Shown one piece after another: positions 43,546-52,108 of a DNA stretch of 64,000 nt. Every line of letters begins with the position of its first letter. The first letter of the stretch is position 1. Source of the DNA: Rhodococcus koreensis. GTDB taxonomy: Bacteria > Actinomycetota > Actinomycetes > Mycobacteriales > Mycobacteriaceae. The DNA lies in contig NZ_FNSV01000005.1 in the NCBI RefSeq assembly GCF_900105905.1, forward strand, positions 3,348,001 through 3,412,000. The letters are read 5' to 3'. The position numbers and the translations under genes were made by a program. Below the pieces are notes generated by a model that was given only the letters and a program-made list of their open reading frames with translations, was not told the origin of the DNA and searched no databases.

Positions 43546-43560
43546 AGGATCTCTACCACT

Positions 43561-44142
43561 ATGAGCGGACGCCATCGCAAGCCCACCACCACCGGCCGCA
43601 CCGTCGCCAAGGTCGCCGTCACCGGCGCCATCATGGGCGTCGCCGGAGCAGCCTTCTCGGGCACCGCGAACGCGGCACCCGACTCCGACTGGGACCGCCT
43701 CGCGCAGTGCGAGTCCGGCGGAAACTGGGGCATCAACACCGGAAACGGCTTCCAGGGCGGACTCCAGTTCTCCCCGAGCACCTGGAACGCACACGGTGGA
43801 ACCCAGTACGCAGCCACCGCCAACCAGGCCTCGCGTGAACAGCAGATCGTCGTCGCCGAGAAGGTCCTCGACTCCCAGGGCTGGGGCGCATGGCCGTCCT
43901 GCTCCTCGAGCCTCGGCCTGAGCAGCGCACCCACCCAGCGCACCGCCCCCGCCACCGTGCCCGAGGCGCCCGCGGCGCCTGCCCTCCCCGACATCACGGG
44001 CGGCGTCCCCAGCACCAGCGGCACCTCGCAGTACGCCGGCGCCGTCGACAGCGCGATCGAGGCCGTCAAGGCCCAGGGCATCGCGATCGATCCCCAGATC
44101 CTGCAGCTCATCGACGCGAACAAGGGACTGCTCCCGCAGTAA
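43561..44142 (+). CDS. rpfA: Resuscitation-promoting factor (RpfA-type)
   Basis: This 193-aa secreted protein has a signal peptide (cleavage after GTANA, about residue 38) and an Rpf domain, a small lysozyme/transglycosylase-like fold: DWDRLAQCESGGNWGINTGNGFQGGLQFSPSTW with catalytic Glu51 and a Cys50-Cys114 disulfide. The C-terminus is Ala/Pro-rich. It cleaves peptidoglycan and promotes exit from dormancy. GGAGAGG lies 12 nt before the ATG. Expression is likely controlled by the c-di-AMP riboswitch. Confidence 0.93.
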   Translation: MSGRHRKPTTTGRTVAKVAVTGAIMGVAGAAFSGTANAAPDSDWDRLAQCESGGNWGINTGNGFQGGLQFSPSTWNAHGGTQYAATANQASREQQIVVAEKVLDSQGWGAWPSCSSSLGLSSAPTQRTAPATVPEAPAAPALPDITGGVPSTSGTSQYAGAVDSAIEAVKAQGIAIDPQILQLIDANKGLLPQ

Positions 44143-44155
44143 TCCCCGCAACTCA

Positions 44156-44200
44156 CAGAAGAGGGGCCCTGCACCGATCCGGTGCAGGGCCCCTCTTCTG
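44156..44200. terminator. Perfect hairpin terminator after rpfA
   Basis: A 21-bp perfect stem (arm begins CAGAAGAGGGGCCCTG) closes on an ATC loop between convergent rpfA and the small gene at 44209. It is among the strongest hairpins in the window and likely works in both directions. Confidence 0.9.
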
Positions 44201-44208
44201 TCGCATGG

Positions 44209-44397
44209 TCAGCGGTTGATCACCGTGTGCGGGTGCGCGTACGGCAACGACTCCGCCGGCAACGGGAACTCGGTGTCCTCGCCGAACGGGGACAATCCGC
44301 CCGCACGGGTCGACGACAGTTCGGTCACGGCGTGATCTCCATCGGCGGTTTCGGGCCACCCTGGATCCACATACTGCTTCTTCGAATTGTTAGCCAC
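44209..44397 (-). CDS. Small conserved hypothetical protein (Rv0863-like)
   Basis: This 62-aa hydrophilic protein (VANNSKKQYVDPGWPETADG...YAHPHTVINR) matches the small mycobacterial Rv0863 by position and size. The start is GTG with CAAAAT 6 nt upstream. It is divergent from the Rv0862c-like gene, whose own -10-like motif lies 40 bp away. No domain is recognised. Confidence 0.65.
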   Translation of the reverse strand: MANNSKKQYVDPGWPETADGDHAVTELSSTRAGGLSPFGEDTEFPLPAESLPYAHPHTVINR

Positions 44398-44457
44398 GGT
44401 GCCATTTTGACAGGAGCATTCGGCGACGTACAGCCCAGGTCTCTAATCTGATAGTCG

Positions 44458-46776
44458 ATGACCGACACCGACGACACCATCGCGAGCACCAACGGCACCG
44501 CAGTCTCCCCCCGCGGCGCCGCGACGCTCGCGGACTGGCTGGCCGCGCGCAGCGACGCAGAACTGACGGATCTGCTCCGCAGGCGCCCCGATCTCGCGGT
44601 CCCGCCGCCGGCCACGATCGTCGTCCTCGCCGGCCGCGCCGAGCAACGGGCCTCGGTCGCCCGGGCGGCCGACAACCTCACGTCCCTGGACTTCGGTGTC
44701 CTCGAACTCCTGGCGCTCGAGCGCGCCGACGAGGTGCCCGTGCCCCGGGCCACCCTGCAGGAGGCGGTGGGGTCGCGGGCGACGAAGAAGACCGTCGACG
44801 CCACCCTCGACGGCCTGCGGTCCGTCGGGATCGTCTGGGGCGACAAGACGACGCTGCGGATCGTTCCCGCCGTCGTGGCCACCATCCCGTGGCGCGTCGG
44901 ACGAAGCGCCGAACCCGTCGAGACGCTCGACGAGGCCGGGATCACGGCGGCGCTGGCGGGACTGCAGACCGCCGAACGGGACATCCTCGAGACCCTGGCG
45001 AAGTCGAGTTCGATCGGGCGGACCCGGGACGCGGCTCCCGGGACACCCCCCGACCGTCCCGTTCAGCGGCTCCTCGCCGCCGGGCTGCTGCGGTGGATCG
45101 ACGACGAGACCGTCGAATTGCCGTTCCAGGTGCGGCAGGTCCTGCGTGGGGAGGCCGTCTTCGACCCCACCTCGCTGGCCGCACCCGGTGTGACGGGCCG
45201 CAAACACAAGCCGGCCGACATCAACGCCGCCGCCGCGGGTGAGGCTCTCGAACTGGTCCGCCACTGCGAGGACGTCGTCAAGGCGCTCGGCGAGATCCCG
45301 GCACCGGCTCTGCGGGCGGGTGGTCTCGGGGTCCGGGAACTGCGACGGATCGCCAAGACGTCCGGCATCGACGAGAACCGGCTGAGCCTGCTCGTCGAAC
45401 TGCTGTCGGCCGCGGGACTGATCGCGAGCGGCACCCCGGACCCGGCGCCGACGTCCGACACCGGGGAGAACTACTGGGCCCCGACCACCGCGGTCGACAA
45501 CTGGCTGACCTCCCCGGTCGCCCGGCGGTGGCACGCCCTGGCCGCGGCGTGGCTGGAACTGCCGCGCATGGCGTGGTTCATCGGCATGCGCGACGCCAAC
45601 GACAAACCGGTCGCCGCGCTGTCCGAGGAAGTGCGCGCGCCGTCCGCGCCGCGGGACCGGCAGGCGATTCTCGGGCTGCTGGCGGAACTGGGCAGCGGGC
45701 ACTCGGCCGACCCCGCCGAGGTCAGTCGCCTTCTGGCCTGGCGTCGCCCCCGCTGGGGCGCCCGGCTGCGGGTCCACGCGGTGGAACGCACCCTCGAGGA
45801 AGCCGCGACACTCGGCCTCGTCGCCCGCGGCGCGCTCAGCTCCCCCGGACGTGCGCTGCTCCACGGCGGCGACGCCGAGGCCGAGATGCACGCGTCACTG
45901 CCCGAACCCGTCGACCATGTTCTCGTCCAGGCCGACCTCACCGTCGTCGCCCCGGGACCGCTGACCCCCGACCTGCTGGAGCAGATCACCCTCGTCGCGG
46001 ACATCGAGTCCGCCGGTGCGGCGTCGATGTACCGGATCTGCGAGGACAGCGTCCGGCGCGCCCTCGACGTCGGGATGACGGCGGCGGAACTGCACAGCCT
46101 CTTCGCAACCCGGTCGCGCACGCCCGTCCCGCAGTCGCTGTCGTATCTGATCGACGACGTCGCGCGGCGGCACGGCCGGCTCCGGGCCGGTGTCGCGGCG
46201 TCGTTCGTCCGCTGCGAGGACCCGACGCTGCTCGCGGAGGTCCTGGCGTCGCCGGTGGCCGCCGCCCTGGCCCTGCGCGCGCTGGCGCCGACGGTGGCGG
46301 TGTCGCAGGCGCCGCTGCGGGAAGTGCTGGGCGAATTGCGGGCCGCCGGGTTCGCGCCGGCAGGCGAGGACTCGTCCGGTGCCCTCGTCGATCTGCGCCC
46401 ACGCGGCGCCCGCGTCCTGACCCGGCGCAAGGCGCCCGCGAGCCGCCTCCCGGCCGTCGCGACGGACGCCCAGCTCGACGCGGTCGTCCGGACGCTGCGC
46501 GCCGGTGACCTGGCGGCGTCGGCCAAGGGTTCCGGCAGCATCCGGTCCGACGGGTCGCGGGCCAGCAGCGCCGCGACCATCGCCCTGCTCAACGCCGCGG
46601 CGCGCGAACGCTCCAGCGTGACGATCGGTTACGTCGACGCGCAGGGCGTGGCGACGCACCGCATCGTCGATCCCGTCAGCGTCGGCGGCGGCCAACTCGA
46701 CGCCTTCGATCCGGCGAGCGGCGCGGTCCGCCGGTTCACCCTCCACCGCATCACGTCGGTCGCCAGGGTCGACTGA
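44458..46776 (+). CDS. Helicase-associated (XPB/Ssl2-like domain) protein, Rv0862c-like
   Basis: This 772-aa protein is of the helicase C-terminal-associated family found beside XPB in actinobacteria. TLADWLAARSDAELTDLLRRRPDL begins a set of winged-helix repeats. The middle EPVDHVLVQADLTVVAPGPLTPDLLEQITLVADIESAGAASMYRI is the conserved domain. The end (AARERSSVTIGYVDAQGVATHRIVDPVSVGGGQLDAF) is a WYL-like module. TAATCT lies 8 nt before the ATG. In M. tuberculosis the XPB helicase is adjacent; here it is 12 kb away. Confidence 0.86.
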   Translation: MTDTDDTIASTNGTAVSPRGAATLADWLAARSDAELTDLLRRRPDLAVPPPATIVVLAGRAEQRASVARAADNLTSLDFGVLELLALERADEVPVPRATLQEAVGSRATKKTVDATLDGLRSVGIVWGDKTTLRIVPAVVATIPWRVGRSAEPVETLDEAGITAALAGLQTAERDILETLAKSSSIGRTRDAAPGTPPDRPVQRLLAAGLLRWIDDETVELPFQVRQVLRGEAVFDPTSLAAPGVTGRKHKPADINAAAAGEALELVRHCEDVVKALGEIPAPALRAGGLGVRELRRIAKTSGIDENRLSLLVELLSAAGLIASGTPDPAPTSDTGENYWAPTTAVDNWLTSPVARRWHALAAAWLELPRMAWFIGMRDANDKPVAALSEEVRAPSAPRDRQAILGLLAELGSGHSADPAEVSRLLAWRRPRWGARLRVHAVERTLEEAATLGLVARGALSSPGRALLHGGDAEAEMHASLPEPVDHVLVQADLTVVAPGPLTPDLLEQITLVADIESAGAASMYRICEDSVRRALDVGMTAAELHSLFATRSRTPVPQSLSYLIDDVARRHGRLRAGVAASFVRCEDPTLLAEVLASPVAAALALRALAPTVAVSQAPLREVLGELRAAGFAPAGEDSSGALVDLRPRGARVLTRRKAPASRLPAVATDAQLDAVVRTLRAGDLAASAKGSGSIRSDGSRASSAATIALLNAAARERSSVTIGYVDAQGVATHRIVDPVSVGGGQLDAFDPASGAVRRFTLHRITSVARVD

Positions 46777-46779
46777 CCC

Positions 46780-46819
46780 GTGAGTACTTGTTAACCGCGG
46801 GACGTTAACAAGTACTCAC
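46780..46819. repeat. 40-bp palindromic repeat, copy 2
   Basis: GTGAGTACTTGTTAACCGC...TTAACAAGTACTCAC, immediately after the stop of the Rv0862c-like gene and 105 bp before the mycolyltransferase start. The two genes are on the same strand, so at this site it would act as a one-way terminator or spacer. Confidence 0.9.
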
Positions 46820-46923
46820 AGGTCGCATAACGATTCTGCGCAAACGCCGAGGAATTCCGGGCCGCGCAATACCGTGTTGCTGGTATGTACCTGGCCGGGG
46901 ACGACTTACCAGGAGGCAGAACC

Positions 46924-47907
46924 ATGAGTGTCACAGCAACGAAGCCGTTACACGGTTGGTTACGAGGCGTCGTCCGGCTGATGATTGCGGTGGTGGTCCT
47001 GCCTCTCGCGTTCGTCCTCGTCGGCGGCGGGACGGCGTCCGCGGACCCGTACAGCCGGCTGCGCGAACACTGGGTCGACGCACCCGGCGGGGTCGGGCAG
47101 ATCAAGATCCGCATGTGGCTCGCGAACAACGGCAGCAACAAGGCCCTCTACCTCCTCGACGGCCTCCGCGCGACCGACGACGTCAGCGGCTGGGAGCACG
47201 AGACCAACGCCGCGTGGCTGTCCGATCACGGGATCACCGTGGTCGAGCCGGTCGGCGGGCAGTCCAGTTTCTACACGGACTGGTACGCACCCAGCAACAC
47301 CAACAACCAGCCGTACACGTACAAGTGGGAGTCGTTTCTCACCCAGAACCTGCCCGACTTCCTGGCGAACAATTACGGCATCAGCCGCACCAGCAACGCC
47401 ATCGCCGGACTGTCGATGGGTGGCAACGCGTCGCTGATCCTCGCCGCCTACCATCGCGACCAGTTCACGTTCGCCGGGTCGATGTCGGGGTATCTGAACC
47501 TGTCGGCGCCGGGCATGCGTGAGGCGATCCGTATCGCGATGCTCGACGCCGGCGGCTACAACGCCGACTGCATGTGGGGCCCGCCGTGGGATCCCGCCTG
47601 GCTGCGGAACGACCCGTTCGTCGCGGCACCCCTCATGCGCGGGCTTCCGATGTGGATCTCGGCGGGCGCCGGCCTTCCCGGCCCGCACGATCAGCCGCAG
47701 TCCGCGATCGATGTCTTCAACGTCGGCACCGGCATGGGTCTGGAGGCCATCGCGCTGGCCCAGAACCGGGCCTTCCAGGTGCGACTCGACACCCTCGGAA
47801 TCCCCGCGCACTACGACTTCCCGGCGACGGGAACCCACAGCTGGGGCTACTGGCAGGACCAGCTGTGGGCGATGCTGCCGATGATGAAGGCGTCGATCGG
47901 CGCCTGA
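46924..47907 (+). CDS. Secreted mycolyltransferase / Ag85-type esterase, second copy
   Basis: This 327-aa antigen-85-family protein has a signal peptide (cleavage after GTASA, residue 40), nucleophile elbow GLSMGG (Ser164), WGPPWDPAWLRNDPF and catalytic His in GTHSWGYW. It keeps the GLSMGG and mycolyl-binding features of the group better than the copy at 3124, which has GLSMSG. AGGAGG precedes the ATG by about 9 nt. It transfers mycolic acids in the outer membrane. Confidence 0.9.
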   Translation: MSVTATKPLHGWLRGVVRLMIAVVVLPLAFVLVGGGTASADPYSRLREHWVDAPGGVGQIKIRMWLANNGSNKALYLLDGLRATDDVSGWEHETNAAWLSDHGITVVEPVGGQSSFYTDWYAPSNTNNQPYTYKWESFLTQNLPDFLANNYGISRTSNAIAGLSMGGNASLILAAYHRDQFTFAGSMSGYLNLSAPGMREAIRIAMLDAGGYNADCMWGPPWDPAWLRNDPFVAAPLMRGLPMWISAGAGLPGPHDQPQSAIDVFNVGTGMGLEAIALAQNRAFQVRLDTLGIPAHYDFPATGTHSWGYWQDQLWAMLPMMKASIGA

Positions 47908-47941
47908 GCGGGCCCCACAGGTACCACCTAGTATCGCGGAC

Positions 47942-48331
47942 GTGGAGAAACATCAGATCAGTCTCGGAGCAATCAATCTCGAGGCCGCGCACCCCGCAGC
48001 GCTCGCCGCGTTCTGGGCCGGTGTCACCGGTGCCACGCCGCTCCCGGGCGGTGACAGCGTCTATCTGCCACCGGCCGACCCGGACGGGTTCGCGATGTTC
48101 TTCCAGCCGCTCACCGGCGCCCGTCCCGAGCGCCAAGCCATCCACCTGGACCTCACCGTTCCGTGGGGTTCACGGCAACGCGAGGTCGAGCGGCTACTGG
48201 CGCTCGGGGCAACGCACCGGTGGGACGTCCTCGACGAGCACCCCCACGTGCAGTGGACGACGCTGGCCGACCCGGAGGGCAATCTCTTCTGCGTGGCGGA
48301 GCATCCCCCGGTCGTGGCCTCCGCCCCGTGA
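47942..48331 (+). CDS. VOC (glyoxalase-fold) family protein
   Basis: This 129-aa protein has paired VOC beta-alpha-beta modules: ISLGAINLEAAHPAALAAFWAGVTG and HLDLTVPWGSRQREVERLLALGATHRWD with WTTLADPEGNLFCVAE. This pattern covers dioxygenase, lyase and resistance proteins; the function is not assigned. TAGTAT lies 7 nt before the GTG (leaderless signature). Its stop lies in the palindromic repeat. Confidence 0.8.
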   Translation: MEKHQISLGAINLEAAHPAALAAFWAGVTGATPLPGGDSVYLPPADPDGFAMFFQPLTGARPERQAIHLDLTVPWGSRQREVERLLALGATHRWDVLDEHPHVQWTTLADPEGNLFCVAEHPPVVASAP

Positions 48332-48367
48332 GTACTTCATAACGTCCCGCGGTTAATAAGTACTCAC
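48328..48367. repeat. 40-bp palindromic repeat, copy 3
   Basis: GTGAGTACTTCATAACGTC...GGTTAATAAGTACTCAC between convergent genes. It provides TGA of the VOC gene (48329-48331) and TAA of the ABC exporter gene (48353-48355), the same arrangement as copy 1. Confidence 0.9.
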
Positions 48368-51300
48368 GGGTGGCGAAGCCGCATAAGCCTCCCAGAGTTC
48401 CCGGTAGACGCCGCCCCGGTCCAGCAACTCGTCGTGCGTTCCGACTTCCGCGACCCGGCCGCCGTCGAGGACCACCACCCGGTCGGCTCGCGCGGCGGTG
48501 CTCAGCCGGTGCGCCACGACGACGGTGGTGCGCCGCCGGGACAGGTTCTCGGTCGCGCGGCGCACCCGGTCCTCCGTGGCCAGGTCCAGTGAGGCGGTGG
48601 CCTCGTCGAGCAGCAGGATGTCGGGGTCCACCAGTTCGGCGCGGGCCAGTGCCAGCAACTGGCGTTGTCCGGCGGACAGGTTGCGCCCGTGTTCCCCGAT
48701 CGGTTGCAGGTATCCGAGGGCCAGCCCGGACACCATGTCGTGGGCGCCGACGGCCCTGCTGGCGGCCTCGACCTCCGCGTCCGTCGCGTCGGGGCGCCCG
48801 TAGGCGACGGCGTCGCGGACGGTGGCGCCGAACAGGTGCGGCTCCTGCGGGACGACGCCGAGTCGCTGCCGGAACGACGCGAGGTCCAGGGCGCGGGTGT
48901 CGATGCCGTCGACGCGCACCGCCCCCGCGGTGGGGTCGTAGAAGCGGGCGAGCAACTTGAGCACCGTCGACTTTCCCGCGCCGGTCTGGCCGACGAGGGC
49001 GATCGTCTCGCCCGGTTCGATGTGAAGCTCCACCCCTCGCAGCGCCTCACCCTTGCCGGATTCGTACGCGAAGTGGACGTCGTCGAACACGATGCCACCG
49101 CTGATGCGGTCGAGGACGATCGGTTCGCCTGCCTGCGGTGTGGTGGTCGGCGTCCGCATCAGCCCCCGCAGCCGTCCCAGCCCGATGACCGCCTGCTGGT
49201 AGCCGTCGAACACCTGCGAAAGCTGTTGCACGGGAGCGAAGAACAGTTCGACGTACAGCACGAACGCGATCAGTGTGCCGACGGTGAGGGTGCCGGTGTG
49301 GATCCGCGCGGTCCCCGCCGCGAGCACGAGCCCGGTCGCGACCACGGACAGGAATTCGACGAACGGGAAGTACAACGCCATGTATCGCTGGGCCCGGAGC
49401 CGCGACTCCCGGAAGTCCCAGGCCCGCCGGGCGAACTGGGCCGCGTTGTAGTCCTCGCGCCGAAATGCCTGTGTGACGCGGATGTTCGTCACGTTCTCCT
49501 GCAGGTAGGCGTTGACGATTCCGACGCGGTCGCGGGCCTCGGCGTAGGCGGGCACCGACTTCCGGCGGAACACGACGGTGGCCGCGACGAGGACGGGCAC
49601 CACGAGTACCAGCACGAGGGCCAGTTCCGCGTCGATCACCAGCAGTGCCACCAGCACACCGGAGATGGTCAGCCCGCTGACGACCGCGGTGGCCAGACCC
49701 GTCTGCAGGAAGTTGGACAGGCTGTCGACGTCGGTGGTCATGCGGGTCATGATCCGGCCGGCCAGTTCCCGCTCGTAGTACTGCAGACCGAGCCGCTGCA
49801 GTTGTGCGAACGTCTTGACCCGCAACGTGTACAGCAGCCGTTCACCGGTACGTCCGGTCACCCGGGTCTGGGCGACGTTGACCGCCCAGTCGAGCAGCAC
49901 CACGACCACGGTCGCGGCCGCCGCGAGCAGCAGCAGGTCGCGGGCGCCCTGCAGCACTCCCCGATCCACGCCGGTACGGACCAGGACCGGCACCGCGATC
50001 TGCGCGACGGCGTCCAATCCGACCAGCACCAGTCCCGCGACCAGCGGCAGCAGGAGGGGCCGCAGCAGTGAGCCGAGCCCGAACGCGGGGTCGGCGGCCC
50101 GGGCCTCGTCGGCGGCGACGTCCGGGTCTCCGGTGAGCGGTGGCAGGTCGTCGAGTCGGGCCATCACGTCGGGTCCGGGTGGTGCCGACGACAGGATTCC
50201 CCCTGCCGCGCCGCCGCGCGAGGGTCCGCTGGCACCGGCCGCCGCGGTCGCGAAAGCCGCTGCGGCCCTGGCGTCGAACACCCCGGACGCCTCGTCACCG
50301 TCCTCCCGGCGCCACAGCTCGGCGGTGACGCCGTCGACGTCCGGCAGCGGCGGCGACGGGTCCGGGGCGGCGACGTCGTCCGCACTCGACAGCAGCGCAC
50401 GGAACAGCGGGCAGCGTTCGTCGAGTTCGGCGCTCGTCCCCACGTCGACGATGCGGCCGTCCGCCAGCACGGCGATGCGGTCGGCCAGGGCGAGCGTCGA
50501 CCGGCGGTGCGCGATGATCAATGTGGTCCGCTCCCGGGTGGCGACGCGCAGTTCGTGATGGACGGCGGCCTCGACCCGGGCGTCGACCGCCGAGGTCGCG
50601 TCGTCGAGCACCAGGATCCGCGGATCGGTGACCAGTGCCCGGGCGAGGGCGATGCGCTGCCGCTGACCACCCGACAACGTCACCCCCTGCTCCCCCACGA
50701 CGGTGTCGAGGCCGTCCGGCAGCGCGTCGACGAATTCCTCCGCCTGCACCACGCGCAGTGCCTCACGCACCGTTGCCTCGTCGACGTCCGGCCTGCCGTA
50801 CGAGACGTTCGCGCGAATGGTCTCGGACATCAGGTAGCTGTCTTCGAAGACGACGCCGAGCGCGGAGCGCAGCGATTCGAGCGACAGCCTGCGGGTGTCG
50901 ATCCCCCCGACGGTGACCGCACCCGCATCGACGTCGTAGAGCCGCGGAACGAGCATGGCCAGAGTCGATTTGCCCGATCCGGCGGCTCCGACCACCGCCA
51001 CGGTTTCGCCGGGTGCGATTCGCAGCGACAGTCCGTCGAGCAGCCGGTTCGACGGGTCGTAGCCGAAAGCCACGTCGTCGAATTCCACCGCGAGGGGGCC
51101 GTCCGGCAGGTCCACGGCGCCGGGCGCGGTGGTGACGGCCGGCGCGTTGTCGATCACCTCGCGTACGCGTTCGACGCTCGCGCGCCCCTGCTGGCTCACG
51201 GTCAGCAGGGTGGCGAGTTGACGGACGGGCGAAGCGAACGCCGCCAGGTACGTGGTGAAGGCGACGAACGTGCCCAGCGACAGTGTGCCGTGCAGAGCCA

Positions 51301-52108
51301 GCCACCCACCGAGGGCCAGCACCAGGGCCTGCCCGAGCATCGGGACCGCCTGCAGTGCCGGGTTGTACCGGCTGGTCAGCCGCGCGACGCGCAGCCGGGA
51401 CCGGAACAGCTCACCCGCCCGCTTCTCGAGGTCTTCGAGTTCGCGATCTTCCTGGCCGAATCCCTTGACGACGCGCACCCCGGTGACGGCGGCTTCCACC
51501 CCGCCCGCCACGACGGCCGCCTGTTCCTGCGCATGCCAGTTGGCGGGGAACAGGTCGACGCGGCTGCGCAGGGAGATGAACCACAGCGCGGGCAGCACGG
51601 CGAGGGCGACGAGGGTGAGGATCGGCGACAGCACGGCCATCACGGCCAGCGAGATCACGAACATCAGCAGGTTCCCCGCCATGTGCGGCAGCAACTGCAG
51701 GAGCATCTGGATCAGCGTGATGTCCGAGATCGACCGGCTCACCACCTGCCCCGTCTGCAGCCCGTCCTGTTTGACGCCGTCCAGCCGCAGCAGGGATCGG
51801 AAGGCGTCGCCCCGCAGGTCGTACTGCACGCCGAGGGACAGCTGCCCGGAGCGGTACCGCCGCGTGTAGGCGGCGGCGAAGCGGATGGCCGCGAGGACGA
51901 CGAGCACCGCGATCCAGGGCGCCAGCGAATGATTCGTGTCGACCGCGGCGTTGTCGATCACGTGCCGGACGGCCAGCGGGATGGTGGCGGTGGCCGCGGC
52001 CGCCACCGCCGCCGCGCCGTACGCGAGAACGAGATTGCGGCGCTGGCGCAGACAGTAACCGAACAGATACCGCAGCCAGCCGGCGTTCTCCGGAGTTGCC
52101 GTCGTCAC
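48353..52108 (-). CDS. Fused (TMD-NBD)2 ABC exporter
   Basis: This 1251-aa single chain has two complete exporter halves, as in mycobacterial Rv0194. Half 1: membrane domain about 20-300, Walker A GAAGSGKST (374-382), LSGGQ (478-482), Walker B followed by Asp503 (LVLDDATSA) instead of the catalytic Glu. Half 2: membrane domain about 680-960, Walker A GQTGAGKST (1040-1048), LSAGQ (1144-1148), canonical LLLDEATASLD (Glu1169). So one ATP site is probably degenerate, typical of heterodimeric multidrug pumps. The GTG overlaps the monooxygenase stop by 4 bp (translational coupling), and the stop is in the palindromic repeat. Substrate unknown. Confidence 0.92.
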   Translation of the reverse strand: MTTATPENAGWLRYLFGYCLRQRRNLVLAYGAAAVAAAATATIPLAVRHVIDNAAVDTNHSLAPWIAVLVVLAAIRFAAAYTRRYRSGQLSLGVQYDLRGDAFRSLLRLDGVKQDGLQTGQVVSRSISDITLIQMLLQLLPHMAGNLLMFVISLAVMAVLSPILTLVALAVLPALWFISLRSRVDLFPANWHAQEQAAVVAGGVEAAVTGVRVVKGFGQEDRELEDLEKRAGELFRSRLRVARLTSRYNPALQAVPMLGQALVLALGGWLALHGTLSLGTFVAFTTYLAAFASPVRQLATLLTVSQQGRASVERVREVIDNAPAVTTAPGAVDLPDGPLAVEFDDVAFGYDPSNRLLDGLSLRIAPGETVAVVGAAGSGKSTLAMLVPRLYDVDAGAVTVGGIDTRRLSLESLRSALGVVFEDSYLMSETIRANVSYGRPDVDEATVREALRVVQAEEFVDALPDGLDTVVGEQGVTLSGGQRQRIALARALVTDPRILVLDDATSAVDARVEAAVHHELRVATRERTTLIIAHRRSTLALADRIAVLADGRIVDVGTSAELDERCPLFRALLSSADDVAAPDPSPPLPDVDGVTAELWRREDGDEASGVFDARAAAAFATAAAGASGPSRGGAAGGILSSAPPGPDVMARLDDLPPLTGDPDVAADEARAADPAFGLGSLLRPLLLPLVAGLVLVGLDAVAQIAVPVLVRTGVDRGVLQGARDLLLLAAAATVVVVLLDWAVNVAQTRVTGRTGERLLYTLRVKTFAQLQRLGLQYYERELAGRIMTRMTTDVDSLSNFLQTGLATAVVSGLTISGVLVALLVIDAELALVLVLVVPVLVAATVVFRRKSVPAYAEARDRVGIVNAYLQENVTNIRVTQAFRREDYNAAQFARRAWDFRESRLRAQRYMALYFPFVEFLSVVATGLVLAAGTARIHTGTLTVGTLIAFVLYVELFFAPVQQLSQVFDGYQQAVIGLGRLRGLMRTPTTTPQAGEPIVLDRISGGIVFDDVHFAYESGKGEALRGVELHIEPGETIALVGQTGAGKSTVLKLLARFYDPTAGAVRVDGIDTRALDLASFRQRLGVVPQEPHLFGATVRDAVAYGRPDATDAEVEAASRAVGAHDMVSGLALGYLQPIGEHGRNLSAGQRQLLALARAELVDPDILLLDEATASLDLATEDRVRRATENLSRRRTTVVVAHRLSTAARADRVVVLDGGRVAEVGTHDELLDRGGVYRELWEAYAASPPVSTY

